Of a stretch of DNA of 64,000 bases, positions 41,691-53,039 are shown piece by piece. The stretch's first letter is position 1, and each line of letters opens with the position of its first letter. The stretch covers positions 186,001 to 250,000 of the forward strand of contig CAJNDT010005875.1 of NCBI GenBank assembly GCA_905221615.1, given 5' to 3'. A program made the position numbers and the translations under genes. The notes below the pieces were generated by a model. That model searched no databases, was not told where the DNA came from, and saw only the letters and a program-made list of their open reading frames with translations. Origin of the DNA: Symbiodinium sp. CCMP2592. Lineage: Eukaryota > Sar > Dinophyceae > Suessiales > Symbiodiniaceae.

Positions 41691-41981
41691 GCCCCCCCCC
41701 CCCCCTCCCCCCCCCATGGTAATCCCCCTCCCCCCCCCTGTGGTTCCTGTGGTTCCCCCCCCCCTGTGGTTCCTCTTGGTTTTCCCCCTCCCTTTTGTGG
41801 TTCTTCTGGTTCCTGTCTCCCCCCTCCCCCCCTGTGGTTCCTGTGGTTCCTCCGCGTGGTTGCTGCTGCTTTGTTGTTGCTGCTGTTCTTCTTCTTGTTC
41901 TTGTTCTTGTTCTTGTTGTGTGGTCGCCCGGGTCGGGGGGGGGGGGATACCATTGGGGGGGGGGGGGGGGGGTCGAGAACG
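41691..41981. repeat. Polypyrimidine/polypurine tract with C and G homopolymers
   Basis: 41691-41935 is almost only C and T, with recurring CCCCCTGTGGTTCCT units and TTCTTGTTCTTGTTCTTG. It switches at about 41936 to long G runs (up to 18). C-rich then G-rich on one strand allows hairpin, triplex or G-quadruplex structures. Confidence 0.8.
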
Positions 41982-42173
41982 CGGAGCGCGGGCACATATA
42001 GGGGTTGATAGGGGTTTATAGACTAGAAAGTACTACAACATACTAGAATATATGGAGAACAGTCCATAATATACTATACTAATGAAGGGGGCTTGGGATT
42101 TAGGGGTTAGGATTACTTAAAGGGCACTTTGAAAGAGATCTAGACGCGGTTCTAGAAGCGGCGGTTGGGGTTT

Positions 42174-42262
42174 CTTGGAGGCCCAGGGAACTTAGTAAGT
42201 AGCGTATAGGGATATAGTTGCGGTAACTCCATTTAGGGCACTTATAACCCTACTTATAACCA
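42174..42262. mobile_element. Partial MITE, same family as 57092-57224
   Basis: It starts CTTGGAGGCCCAGGGAACTTAGTAAGTAG and shares GGTAACTCCATTTA and CACTTATAACCCTACTTATAA with the complete copy (motifs quoted separately). The right inverted repeat is missing. Confidence 0.65.
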
Positions 42263-42266
42263 ACAT

Positions 42267-42375
42267 CCTACGGTTGATGATATAAATCCTGCATCACCTT
42301 CATGACTCTAGACTATGGGATTTATGGTATGTTCCTCATTGGGGGTAATGCAGGATTTATATTGCCAACCGTAGG
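42267..42375. mobile_element. MITE-like element with 28-bp terminal inverted repeats
   Basis: 42267-42294 (CCTACGGTTGATGATATAAA and on) mirrors 42348-42375 with three mismatches. There is no coding capacity. It lies directly beside the partial MITE. Confidence 0.65.
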
Positions 42376-42498
42376 GCCCAGCATTCTTTGAAGGACCTGG
42401 CCTTGAGCTGCAAACAGGCCTGCGCCAAGTTCAGGTGAAGGCCTTGAGCAGAGAGACCGAGACTAATAATGTATGTATATATACATAGATTATGTGTG

Positions 42499-42501
<3 letters not shown>

Positions 42502-42533
<32 letters not shown>
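42502..42533. repeat. (AT)n microsatellite
   Basis: Sixteen consecutive AT units. Confidence 0.9.
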
Positions 42534-42535
<2 letters not shown>

Positions 42536-45500
42536 GAAGATCTCGTTCAGACCGAGCTCCAGGCTCATACAGTGTCGTGCCATACTACCATGGCATGCTT
42601 CTGGTAGGAGTTCCAGTGCCTGCGTCGGGGATCGAAGAAGCAGGCATGGGTCACAGCAGAACGCCGGCGTTAGACTAGAGGTGTAACAGGCAGAAGCATC
42701 TTCATCTCGAAAGTGGAACAGAAGCGATCCACATGAATGTGAGTTGCACCTCTCAAGACCCTCAGAGAAGCTTCTGAAGAAGCTGGGTTGGGAAAGGGCC
42801 AAAGGGGGTCTAAGTCAGTGCCACTCTTAATGCCCAACTGCTGGGCTGGGCCTCTCCGGTCTCCACCTTCGGTACAGACAGGCCCGGGCTATGTACAGAG
42901 GCATGCAACAAGCAGTGCACTTCCAGAGAAGTACTCTGGAAGTGTGCTGCTCTCGTATTTCCAACCGAAGCTGAGATTTCCTACTGTCGGCCCGGCTCTT
43001 CATGGAGCAGGTTACAAAGGGAGAGTAAAGATGATCTGCAAGAAGGTGTCCAGGCTAGGCATCCGTTGCATTCGCAGGCACGTCTCCAACAGCCGAGGCC
43101 GACATGCGCTCAAGTCTTTCCTGAAAAAGCTTAGATGAATCGTGCATAGCTGGACGCAGCTGCGTAAGGATTCCTCTCAAGACTCGAGCACAATGAGCTT
43201 GAAGTGGCGATGAGGAAACCTGTCCTGTCGCACGTCTTTGGTGCGGCCAAAGTTGTTGAGCGCGCATACGCCGGGTATGCCAAAGAAGCACGGCGAGTTA
43301 CGTCTGAAACTCGCAGGCAGACTCGAGAGTAGAGTTCAGAGACGGCAGGCGACTGCAGCAAAGCATCGACGTGATGTTGTAAGTCTTCCCATCGACCTTG
43401 GCGCATTAACTCCCCGACGCATCTTGTGTCACTAACGGCGGCAGGACGGTTGGCTGCAGAAAGGCGAGTGACACCCAGGAGCCTTCTTGAGGACTGAAGC
43501 ATTCGGCGACCTGAGCGCAGGCTTGTGCCGTGCCTCAAAGAGGATTGCGGAGGCAGCTGAGGACGCCACTACGGAACTGACCTCGTTGCCGCCGAAGATG
43601 TACAGCTTGCTGGAACAACCTGAACCATCCCAAGCCCACGCTGCAGAAGGCACAAAGGCAAGCAGTTGCTACAGGGTCCCAGCATGCCGAGCTGAGCGTG
43701 CCCCGGACGAGATCCAAGCTCGGCAGTGTCTGGCGTCAGTGGCTCCGGCCGCACACGATCCCAAGCAGCGGACTTTTGCCAGCGAGTAGAAGTAGAACAA
43801 CCACTGTTTTGTTTCTTTGCAGAGATGAGAAGGCAGACGGGACACTCGGCAGCCCCCAGTAGCTTTGAGCCTCGAGCCGGACTTTGTATCTAAACTCTGG
43901 ACGAAGGACGGACTTGAAGCTTCTGGACACTGAGCTCTTGTGGCTTCGAGCATCGCGTTGCCGCTGCTTTGCTGCCCTTGAGGCCCGAGATTTCCTATTC
44001 CCTAAAGCTACAATCTGCAGCTGATGCACGAGAGCTCCTCGAACATCTGCCACTGGGTGAAACCACGGCAGGGAATCATGCGACCAAGCTTATTCAAACT
44101 ATGAAGCTTGAGGCTGTTACACCTGCTTGCCCCTTCACGTACCGGACCCGTCATCCGGAGAGTGTCCTGCGGAGAAGATGAAGCAAATCGTCTCAGGTTG
44201 TGTTGCCAGGTGGGAGCTGGGAAAAACACTCGCAACTTTCACAGCAAGCTGAACCCGGCTCGCCGTCACAATCGGTTTATCACCAGATGATCTGGAGGTT
44301 GTCTCCAACGTGTGCTCACAGCTGTGCAGAAGACATGGCTCAGGCTGACATTTCTCTCTGCACTGCGAAAGCATTTGACTTAATGCTGAACACCTGATAT
44401 CACATAATCAAGCCGCTCGTAGTTGTTTGACATTTCGAGAAATGAAGACTTGATCTGAGCCAGCTTCTGCCCATGCTGCAGCTGCCGAAGTTCGATATCT
44501 AGTGTACATTGACAGTCACGTCAGCTCAGGTTCACCGACTCGGTCGAGTTGGCCTGGAGCCTAGCGGCATTAGCTCGATCTGCTGCGCTTGTCGCACAGT
44601 CATGTCCTTCACTTTCTTTGCAAACTTGTCTGTCCGAGTCTTCATGCCGCTGTCTTGGAAGAACAAGAAGACGGCAAATGACTCGGCCAAAACGAGTGGC
44701 ACACCTGCGACACATCCATTTACACGCAGCTGCCTGGACCTGGACAGTCACGGACGTGCCGACAAGTGACAGAACCAGCCCCCTTTCCTCAACAGCCGCC
44801 CGATTTGGATAAAGACCTCGGAGCGAACGTACAGAGTTGGAGCTAAAGGATGAAATCAGGTCTCGTATCCTGTGTTGGATATGTTGCATGTACACCCCGA
44901 TATCGATATCCCAAGCAACCCTCACGGGTAATCAGAAAAACCTTAAATATTCGAAAGACGTCAGGACGGCCACAACTTCCAGATGTTGAATTTGAGAAGT
45001 GTAATGAGGACTGAGACGAACAACTGTATTAACGGATGAGAAAGCATATGCAGCGCCAAGAGACTAATGCACACGCAGCAGGTTGAAAGTATCCATAGCT
45101 AAGCTGAGCCCCGCCAAGCGGCCCAATGAAGGGTGCAGTTTGTCAAAGCGAAGACTGCAGTGATGGCACCTTTGAGCATCTTGTCATGGTGAAGTCACGC
45201 TCCATTGTACCATTGTCAGGGAGCGCATTTTGCACAAACACTCAGAACTTCTAGATCTTCGTTGAGATCCTGAATTTTGCCTGCCAGCGCACACTTGTTG
45301 AATCGCTTTGTATGCGACATCGCTCGCATGATGGCCATCAGAATTCCCTGTGCAGTGCCGCGACTCACGACACCCAAGTCTTCGGCACTGGCAGCAACAC
45401 ATCCCACGTCACATAAACTTTTAAATGCAGCTGGGGTTCAAACATCAGCGGGAAGATGATAAACATGATATGCAGGCCTTGGAATGTCGAAACCAAAGTG

Positions 45501-45668
45501 TGCAAGACTACATGTTCGAAGCGTGCGAAAACGCATCGGTAACATCTTTGCTTTCACGCAATCACCTTCTGACCAGGCACACTGAAAGATTCTCGCTGCA
45601 GCGCCATCGCGCTTCTGCGAATTGTTCTCAAGCTGCCCAGGGGTAGGAGCGTGACAAGTTGCAGGAAG

Positions 45669-45803
45669 CCATGACTGCTGCTGCTGCTACTACTACGACG
45701 ACTACTACCCCTACCACCGCCAATACCAATGGCACCACCACCACTACCACCACTACCACCACTACCACCACTACCACCACCACCACCACGACAACTACTG
45801 CTG

Positions 45804-45863
<60 letters not shown>

Positions 45864-45866
45864 GTT
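45669..45866. repeat. Trinucleotide microsatellite (CTG/ACT/ACC)
   Basis: Runs of CTG, ACT, ACC and then about 20 ACT units. Long Thr- or Leu-only frames result but have no gene context. Confidence 0.9.
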
Positions 45867-46009
45867 AGTACTACTCCTACTCCTACTGTTGCTCTGCTGC
45901 TGCTACGCTGCTACAGCTGCTGCTGGGGCTACTGCTGCTACTGCTACTGCTGCAATGCCACTACTGCGACTACGACAACGACTCTACTGCATGGGCCACA
46001 AAAAACTTT

Positions 46010-49000
46010 TGCCTCGTTCATCGTGATGTAATCGAGCTGGTGCATGGCAGGCCAGACAGAAGCCACGAGAACAAAGTGGAACGGCATCCGTGCCCCTCTT
46101 ACGGCTTCCCCGACTTCTTCTCTGAAGCGTCCACGGATCAACTCCTTTGATGCTCGCGCGACGCTGTGCCACAATCTGATGTGTGTATGTGTGTTGGCAG
46201 GTATCTGATCTGCCAAGCATCGTTAAAGGTGGCTAAACCTTCCGTCACGTCATCGTCGCCATACCTTGGAAACCATCTACGAAACAAGCTTTTCCTTCAA
46301 GCCTGCAATCATTTTCTTGCATTCCTCATCGCGAATGCCAAAGCCAGTCGTATTGTCGCACTTGTAAAGAACGATTGGTGGCCAAGGACATTGGACATGC
46401 GGACTAAACTGGTTGAGGCCAACGGAGCTGCTCAATTATGTACGGCAAGGACACATACAAACGAAGCAATATGTAGACAAAATCTGAGGTATATGCACAG
46501 CCAAGCTACCAATGTGCGATGGATGCATTGACCAGCGCTCGGTCACAAGACAACTTTTCCCCTGTAATTGGATTCAAATGCCGATTACTACAACAAAAGC
46601 ACTGCGCATTCTGCGCAGAGAATTCGGCGAGCTCCGCCTTCAAGCCATTGCTTTCGATAAGAAAGTCATAAAACCGTGTCGCAAAAGCCAGGCTTACCTC
46701 AGCTTCATCCATCGCATGGGTGGTTGTCAAAACCAAGGTCCGTTTTGGGGTCCTGAATAATAGAATACGGCACCTAATATTTAAAGTACCCAAAAAGGGA
46801 CACTACCCACATGGTTCGAACATATCTCGCAACAAGTTAAAGGGCAGGATGAGTTGTGGACAAAAATTCGACCAAGAGGCTAGCAGAAGCGCAGCAGACC
46901 GCAAGCCGGCATTGAACGGCATGTGAATGCGCAGCAACTCCAACGCCCAGGTACAGGCCGCAATCTCCGAAATAACCTTTCCCAAGATGATTGGCAATAA
47001 CACCACTTTTCCTGCTGCCTTGGAATCGTAGAGCTTCGAGTGGTAGAACGCGGCCAGCTCGAAGCTGCACCAAAGCCTAGAAAAATAAGTTCTGTCCCAT
47101 GCGACCAGCAGTGTCCGCGACTTGTTTAGAATACCACCAATGGCGTTGATGCCTTGCGTCTTCCTGCGATGCCCGAATGACAATCCGGCAGCGCACAAAC
47201 AATCCAGCCAACAACACGGCTTACTTGTCGCACCCTCAAACCTGTTTGCCATTCTGCTATTCGACGACAAAAACATATACGAACAAACAGACATTTGTGT
47301 CCATACACTGCATCAACAGTCGTGGATCGACGGGATAGCTTAACTACTTAGCCAAAACATCGCATTACCCTGAGTGCGTATTTCCGGGCACCAGAAAACG
47401 TAGGGGGGATAATTCTGGGAATTCTCGATAGGGTTGCGTTGCGGCGTCCAACGGAATAAGTCGCGTGCTAACAAAGTTTTGACCAACCACTACAGGCAGC
47501 GTGTCCACTTTCTGGTTGTGAGTCGAAGCTGCGCCGGCCGGACACGCTGCCCACCAAACCGGGGTCGGCTCCGGTGCGCACTCCCCTGCTCTTTCTGCTG
47601 GCGACCGCCTTTCCTGCTGCCGACCGCCCGGTTGGCGACTGTCAGCGGGTGAATGTTCAGGCAAAGCGAAAAAGGTGACGAGGGCGGGAAGTCGAAAAGG
47701 CGATCGAGCCGAAAGTATCGGGGCTCGGTCGCTGGTGTTTGTTCCTACACGAATTTCGTGTTGCACTAAACCAGCACTGTTTTCACGACGCCGTGAAGTT
47801 ATCCCACTTTTCGCCTGCTTGAGCGAAGGAGTCTCGAGCGCGGCCTTTGGCCGCGAGGTGAAAAGCGCCTGAGCGAAGCCACCGATGCACAGCCTACGGG
47901 CGAGCTTAAGCCGAAAGCCTAGAGGCGGGGTGGACTAAACCACAACCTTAAGGAGTGAAGGGGTGAAGGCGGCCGGCTGGCAAAGCGAAGGGAGTTTAAG
48001 CAGAAGTCTATCCGACCCGGGCTGGGAGGGCGGGAGAGAGAACTCAGCTTGAGCCGGTCGCTTGCAATCGGCTTCCCTGGGATAGTAAACATCCCACTTT
48101 TCGCCTGCTTGAGCGAAGGAGTCTCGAGCGCGGCCTTTGGCCGCGAGGTGAAAACGCCTGAGCGAAGCCACCGATGCACAGCCTACGGGCGAGCCTAAAC
48201 CGAAAGCCTAGGGCCTACAGGCGGGGCGGACTAAACCACGACCTTAAGGAGTGAAGGGGTGAAGGCGGCCGGCTGGCAAAGCGAAGGGAGTTTAAGCAGA
48301 AGTCTATCAGCCGTTAATTTCCTTGGCGAACGCCACAGTCATTGATGACACTCAAGATCAACGGTCGCGCATAGCGACTGAAAAGCCGGATCCTTTCTCG
48401 TGCCCACGTCGGAAGCCGCTGTAACAAAAGTTGCGCGGCGACTTCTTGCAAGTAAAACTCAACCGTCTTAGTCTTACTCCACCTTCCCCTCCAGGCCACA
48501 AGAGGTAGGTCCTCTGTCTCAAAGTAGAGCCTGCAACTCCGGGTCCTCGACGGCCGTTGAGATCCAAAGGCGCCTCGCTGACAGGTCGCACCGAAGTGCC
48601 CGCATTGATGGAGACGAGGTCCAAGGAGCTGCCCCGAAGCGAGGCCCCAGATCGGCACAAAGTGCAGGGAAAGCTCGCCGACCGGCTTTCTTCGCAAAGT
48701 CTCGCAGGCAACCGCTATGGCCGTGAAGTACAGAGGGGCATCGGCCTGAGCCTCGTTCAGACCAGCAGCTCGCTCACAGAATCGTCCCCAGGCAGATAAC
48801 ACCGCCCGTTCGGGCTTTCAAAAGGAAGGCTGTAACTCTCACAGTCGGGCTCGCAGAGTCGTTCAGCAAGTAGACCAAAGGCAGGGGATGGCCTGCCGGA
48901 GGCGAAGCAACTAGTTGCTCCACCTCTTCGCGGCGCAAGGCCGCACCTCTCATAGTTCCTGAGGCCAGGCAAGCCAGACCCCTGAACGAAGGCTTGGGCC

Positions 49001-51127
49001 TCCGCTCTAGAAGGAAAGGCGTGGCAAACGGCAGTCTTCTCCAATCGGCCCACGCGGTCTCGCGGGACCCGAGCAGCAAACGTTTCGTAGGCCTCGGTAA
49101 CGAAGCCACCGGGCGTCGAAGAACACCTCAAAACCACGTAGATGCGACTCTGGATGGGCAAAGGAGGCGAGGACTGCTGATAGTCGCAATCACCCGCCAC
49201 AACCTGAGCAGCGGAGAAGCCAGCACGAAGGGCCCGAGCAATTCTCGCAGCAGCCGGCCAGCCCTCCAGATCACCAAGGTTCCGGGCCAGGACCGAATGA
49301 GGGCCCAGATTCAGAGCCCCGAGCTCTGCGGCCGAAGAAGCCCCAAGAAAAGCCTGATCCGAAGACCTGCCTCCTGAGACTCGGGAGGTGTAGCCCTCCC
49401 CAGCAAGGGGTCCAGTCGAAGTCTGGGAACTTGTAGGGGCCTCGTCGTTCACAAGTATAAAAGAACCGGTCGGGGAACTATCTGCAGCCGCGGCAGTAGA
49501 GGTAGAAGTCCGCTCGATTGAGATCCGGAGGCCGGACAGCTGTAGAACAAGGCGTTCCACAGGGTCCCCACCACCACTCATTCACGAAGACGGTACTCAC
49601 GCAGCCTCCTGTGCAGTTGGCCCCGGAGATGCGGAGCTCCCTCCAGATCCACCCAAGAAATAATCACTCGCGGCAGGCCCGCAATGCCCCTACGGATTGT
49701 CGAGGAGAGCAGGAAAGCAGTCACACGGATACTCAATGCGCAGCCAATGGAGCAGCAAAGGATACCCAGTAGGATCGCCACCCACAAAGGAATAGAATGG
49801 CAGGTCGGCCCGACGAACCTAAACTCGCGGACCAGCTCGGGCAGGGCAGCCCACATTTGAGAGAGAACTCAGCTTGAGCCGGTCGCTTGCAATCGGCTTC
49901 CCTGGGATAGTAAACATAGCCAACGGGTACAAACACAACGTCCGCTTCTTGGTCGTCGCACGAAGCTGCGCCCGGCCAAACATCACGCCCGGGGTCGGCG
50001 CCAAGGAGCTCGTTTCTGCGCCGCCCCGGCACACCCTCCACAACTAAGCCCACCACGGTGCCAAATCCGGCCGGCCACGGGTTAGTTGAAGAGGACGTGG
50101 TCGCCTAGGAGGAGGACGACTCAGGACTCCTAAGGGCGGGGTTCGCTGGCCAGCCAAACCGAAGGGCGCGTTGTCTCGTCGATCTGGGCCAAGATCTTCT
50201 TCACGCCGCTCTCGGCGGCCGTCTGAACGAAGACGTGCTGGACAACGTGCTCGGTTCTGGTTGAGTCTTCAGAGTATCATGACATTCCATTGCTTTTACA
50301 TGTCCGGGCTTTGGAAGCCTTGGGCCGCAGCTGGAAAAGCTCGGCCGGCATCCTGCGCACCGTCGGAAAGGGCGTCGTCGTCGGAGCCGCTGAAGTCGTC
50401 GACTCAGCGGTCGAAGAGGACGAGGATCCATGTGGACGGAGTCGGCTGGAAGATCCAGAGAACCTTGACGAAAAGGCAGCCGTCCGCCGGACAGGCCCCA
50501 AGGGCGGTGTCGCCCGAAGGGTCATATGCGGCAACGGCCAGGAGGAGTCACCGAAGATTCGAAAACGAGGGCGACTTGGACTGCTGCCGCAGGTGGTATT
50601 ACACGCCGCTCGTGGCGCCTCCAACAAGGTTCGAGGTCGTCGTGAATCCCATCATAGATCCCGCACACACCACACAACGATGCGCAAAGGTGGCGGTCAC
50701 AGCACTTTGCCTAAATGGCCCGCACGGAGCACACCCTCTCTTGCGAAAGCCTGATCCCGAGTTCGGAACCGGAGGTGGCTCAGCGTCGGAGTCGGTTCCA
50801 GGCCATGGGCGCCGACGACGAAGTTAAAAACTCCGCCCATTTCAGTCGCGGCGAGGCCAAGAAGTTGGCGAAGGAGTCAGTAGCCAAAGAGGGGCGACCC
50901 ACGAGCGAAAGAAGTCGAAAAGGCGATCGAGCCGAAAGCTTTGTCTTCGGGGGCATAGGACCTTTGTTTCTCCTTGGCGTTGTTGTTGGATTCTGACAAA
51001 AAATAATTTGACGAATGGTTGACTGTGTCGATTGTACATGTCTGAAGTTCCAGAATTTCCAGGATCGGCAGCAGTGGTCCTTGCTTCGTCTTTCTGATGT
51101 ATACAGACCTTGTCGAGGAAGATGGAA
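46010..51127 (-). CDS. Multi-exon membrane protein with FLDKVCIHQ and RLWC motifs (partial gene)
   Basis: Four exon-like segments read in order on the minus strand. One, about 51127-51080, contains SIFLDKVCIHQKDEA. Two, 47163 to about 46810, continues in phase with KTQGINAIGGIL, then YFSRLWCSFELAAF and a hydrophobic VVLLPIIL segment. Three, about 46700-46506, has LAEFSAQNAQCFCCS and TGEKLSCDR. Four, about 46190-46010, has ELIRGRFREEVGEAV and a hydrophobic FHFVLVASVW. I associate FLDxxCIxQ ... RLWCxFELA ... CFCCSxxH with a large family of uncharacterised multi-pass proteins in dinoflagellates. The WC-x-FEL part resembles the end of TIR-like folds. The join of exons one and two is exact; other borders are approximate, and 5' exons and the stop were not located. 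A MITE lies between exons two and three. Confidence 0.55.
46725..46801. mobile_element. Small MITE-like element in an intron
   Basis: It starts TGTCAAAACCAAGGTCC and shares with 52953-53039 the ends and, in inverted orientation, the core (ATACGGCACCTAATAT against its reverse complement). It lies between two exons of the FLDKVCIHQ/RLWC gene. The right terminal repeat is worn. Confidence 0.5.
47801..48308. repeat. 290-bp-period direct repeat
   Basis: ATCCCACTTTTCGCCTGCTT begins copies at 47801 and 48091. Both run to AGAAGTCTATC with a few indels (212 and 218 bases). Between them lies the GAGAGAACTCAGCTTGAGCC block that also occurs at the element's 5' side. Confidence 0.85.
48314..48562 (-). 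pseudogene. C-terminal fragment of a tyrosine recombinase
   Basis: It reads YFETEDLPLVAWRGRWSKTK then TVEFYLQEVAA. RGRW...Y is the end of the catalytic domain with its nucleophile Tyr, in the style of dinoflagellate DIRS-like recombinases. The preceding H/R-x-x-R region (expected RRGGAT-like) is disrupted, and everything upstream in this frame belongs to unrelated sequence. Confidence 0.6.
48757..49581 (-). CDS. Retroelement ORF, unrecognised, 274 aa
   Basis: ATG at 49581 within an ATGA overlap with the stop of the upstream small ORF. The N-terminus (DPVERLVLQLSGLRISIE) is followed by a Ser/Thr-rich linker and then an ordered-looking region (RIYVVLRCSSTPGGFVTEAY; AFPSRAEAQAFVQGSGLPG). I believe related ORFs are common in Symbiodiniaceae retroelements, where a Gag-like or accessory role is likely, but I cannot name a domain. 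The frame is intact. Confidence 0.5.
   Translation of the reverse strand: MSGGGDPVERLVLQLSGLRISIERTSTSTAAAADSSPTGSFILVNDEAPTSSQTSTGPLAGEGYTSRVSGGRSSDQAFLGASSAAELGALNLGPHSVLARNLGDLEGWPAAARIARALRAGFSAAQVVAGDCDYQQSSPPLPIQSRIYVVLRCSSTPGGFVTEAYETFAARVPRDRVGRLEKTAVCHAFPSRAEAQAFVQGSGLPGLRNYERCGLAPRRGGATSCFASGRPSPAFGLLAERLCEPDCESYSLPFESPNGRCYLPGDDSVSELLV
49578..49856 (-). CDS. Small transmembrane ORF, 92 aa
   Basis: ATG at 49856. One hydrophobic segment (about residues 22-50, LWVAILLGILCCSIGC and on) is followed by an Arg-rich tail ending RRLREYRLRE. The stop TGA overlaps the next ORF's ATG (ATGA at 49578-49581), an arrangement suited to termination-reinitiation. The bicistronic layout supports both ORFs being real. 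Confidence 0.5.
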   Translation of the reverse strand: MWAALPELVREFRFVGPTCHSIPLWVAILLGILCCSIGCALSIRVTAFLLSSTIRRGIAGLPRVIISWVDLEGAPHLRGQLHRRLREYRLRE

Positions 51128-52952
51128 ACTCTGTATGATTCCAAAAATGCACGGGCATGATGCCAAGAGAACCTTGGATCGGATGTTCATCGGAAGCACC
51201 CTGCCTACAGACAAAGCAGCAAAAAGCAACGCTCTGTTTACGCATGCTCTGCCATGGGACAACACGATGAAGAATAAGATCGAACTCGGAAAGAAGCCCC
51301 GCCAGCTGAGCACCCCAACACATCCGATGCGATACTGCAGTGCACACCACATCAATCCCGCTGCCACGGCCTCGCAGCAGCATGGTTTCGACCGACACTA
51401 GTGAGCACTAGAGCAGAAACTGATGCTCCTGCTGGAAGTGCGGCAGTCACTCTCCAACGTTTGCTACCTTGACATAAAAAAACACGTTGCAGCTGAATGG
51501 GATCTGGCAGACACTGATCGTCGCGGGCAAGGCATTGAAGTAGTAGAGCAGCGTCAGGTACTTTTGCCACCAACAAGCATGCCAGCCTCATGCTTCGATG
51601 CAAAGGCCACAGGCACAAAAAGGATGTCCTACTGGCGTTTAAAGCTATGCAGTTCACGGCTTTGGTATTCGGTACGTTTCCACTCAATATTCGTGAAGCA
51701 AGGTCGAGCTATGTCCAGTCGAGCCGCTGTGCGATAAGAAAATATCTAGCTCACCCACGACATAGCTCTTGTCGTAGTCATTCTCGCCTGGGGACACCAC
51801 TTCATTCACCAACTACTCACCAGCGACTAGTGCAACGATGTCCAGGGCCGCCCAAGGTGCCTTCGGTAACAGTGCCTGTGCCGCCGGTCGTTGACTTCAT
51901 GACGTGGCCGAAGCTGTTTAGGAGCACGGCGGATGTCGTGCCACGGAGAAGCGTCAGATCACGCAGGTGTGCAGTGCATCTCCGCATGTTGGAGATCCTG
52001 CACAGTTTGCACAATCATTGAAGCCAGGAGTGCCTGCATGTGTCTGCACACGGAAGCACCGATGCCGTCAGCTCGCTGAAAACACCCCATCCGAGTCCTC
52101 TGCTCGACGAGATCCTCCGATGAATTCTGGTCCATTGTGCCAAATTGTGCCAAAGAGGTCAGGGATCCGCAGCAGAGTTCATCGTTTCAGCGCGTTGAGT
52201 CGCGTTCGCCCAGCCCATGCATGCAACCAACTTCCGCATGGCTCGAGCTGTTGCATTCAGAACGAGCTTGATCGACAGCAAGTACTACGGTACTAAAACA
52301 AGCTGGACTACACGGCATGTCACTCGAGGATGTGCTTGGGTGTCTCCGACACTGTTGAGAGCCCCTGAGCACGTGCAAAGCAGAGATCCTGTACATGCTG
52401 CATATAGGCCCGTCTTTCTATACTCTGCTTTCAACAGCACGTAAGATACACAGGTCTCCTGCGATTGGCGTTGTCGGTGTGGTGACTGTCGTTTTGGCAG
52501 CCTGTGCACCTGGCAGCCACATCAGCTTGGGAGTGGGATCCCATTCTCCGACATCTCCGAATCGCAGCCTTCCACCGCCTGCTTTGTCGCATCTTTGGCC
52601 GCTTGAGCGGCCTCGGAGCTAGTGGCCGCGACATGATACACAGCAGACGCCAAGCGATTGCTCGATCAAAAGTCGCACAGCCATGATAACCCCTGTCGAG
52701 TTCTGCACGTCGTTAGCCTGCTGAGAGAACTTCTGAACCTGCTCATGCACGAAATGCAGGGCATGAAGTCCTTGAAGCGGCACTGCGCCTCTTGCACTTT
52801 GGCATTGAAGTTCTTCAGGGCCTCGAACTTCAGGAGCGTGTCCTCAGGACACCAGGCACCAGGCTGACAGAGGCAAACTGCGCGCTCTCCTCGGCACCGG
52901 CGCCCCCTCGTGCGGCTGCCAATGCCTCGGAGAAGGCTGTCAATGTGGGTGG

Positions 52953-53039
52953 TGTCAAAATTATGGCCCCTTTTGGGGAACCCTGAATATCAGGTGCCGT
53001 ATTATATTAGGGACCCAAAACGGGACCATAATTTTGACA
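52953..53039. mobile_element. 87-bp MITE-like palindrome
   Basis: TGTCAAAATTATGGCCCC on the left mirrors GGGACCATAATTTTGACA on the right. The core is CTGAATATCAGGTGCCGTAT. Related to 46725-46801. Confidence 0.7.

Larger units (their letters stand above)
41188..42173. other. Low-complexity, non-coding
   Basis: No gene is supported; see the microsatellites listed. 41640-41675 has two GGGTTTA units, and G-rich GGGGTTTA variants recur to 42110. Confidence 0.5.
42376..46009. other. No gene firmly supported
   Basis: A minus frame at about 43440-43140 (VGELMRQGRWEDLQHHVDAL) has coding-like composition and may be an exon. Another minus stretch near 44600 (AKKVKDMTVRQAQQIELM, different frame) may be a terminal exon of the membrane-protein gene downstream of 46010. 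Neither can be joined by eye. 42502-42533 is an (AT)n microsatellite. Confidence 0.35.
47480..50960 (-). mobile_element. Remnant of a second YR-type retroelement
   Basis: Contents in sense order are a 5' region, a small transmembrane ORF, an unrecognised 274-aa ORF, the C-terminal end of a tyrosine recombinase and a 3' repeat region. Similar sequences flank it: GAGAGAACTCAGCTTGAGCC at 48034 and 49861, GTCGAAGCTGCGCC-type sequence at 47522 and 49968, and a 26-bp block (AGTCGAAAAGGCGATCGAGC then CGAAAG) at 47690 and 50913. RT and most of the recombinase are absent, so the copy is internally deleted. The plus-strand frames over 50170-50996 are compositional. Confidence 0.55.
47164..51079 (-). 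other. 3.9-kb GA-AG intron
   Basis: The exon end GAAGCAAG is followed by GACCACTG; the intron end ATCGCAG is followed by exon GAAGACG. Splicing AG|GA ... AG|G keeps the frame (R-K-T-Q). GA donors with a G after the acceptor are known in Symbiodiniaceae. Most of the intron is retroelement remnant. Confidence 0.6.

Noticed and set aside
45669..45866. Poly-Thr or poly-Leu protein
   Set aside because: Simple trinucleotide microsatellite read in frame.
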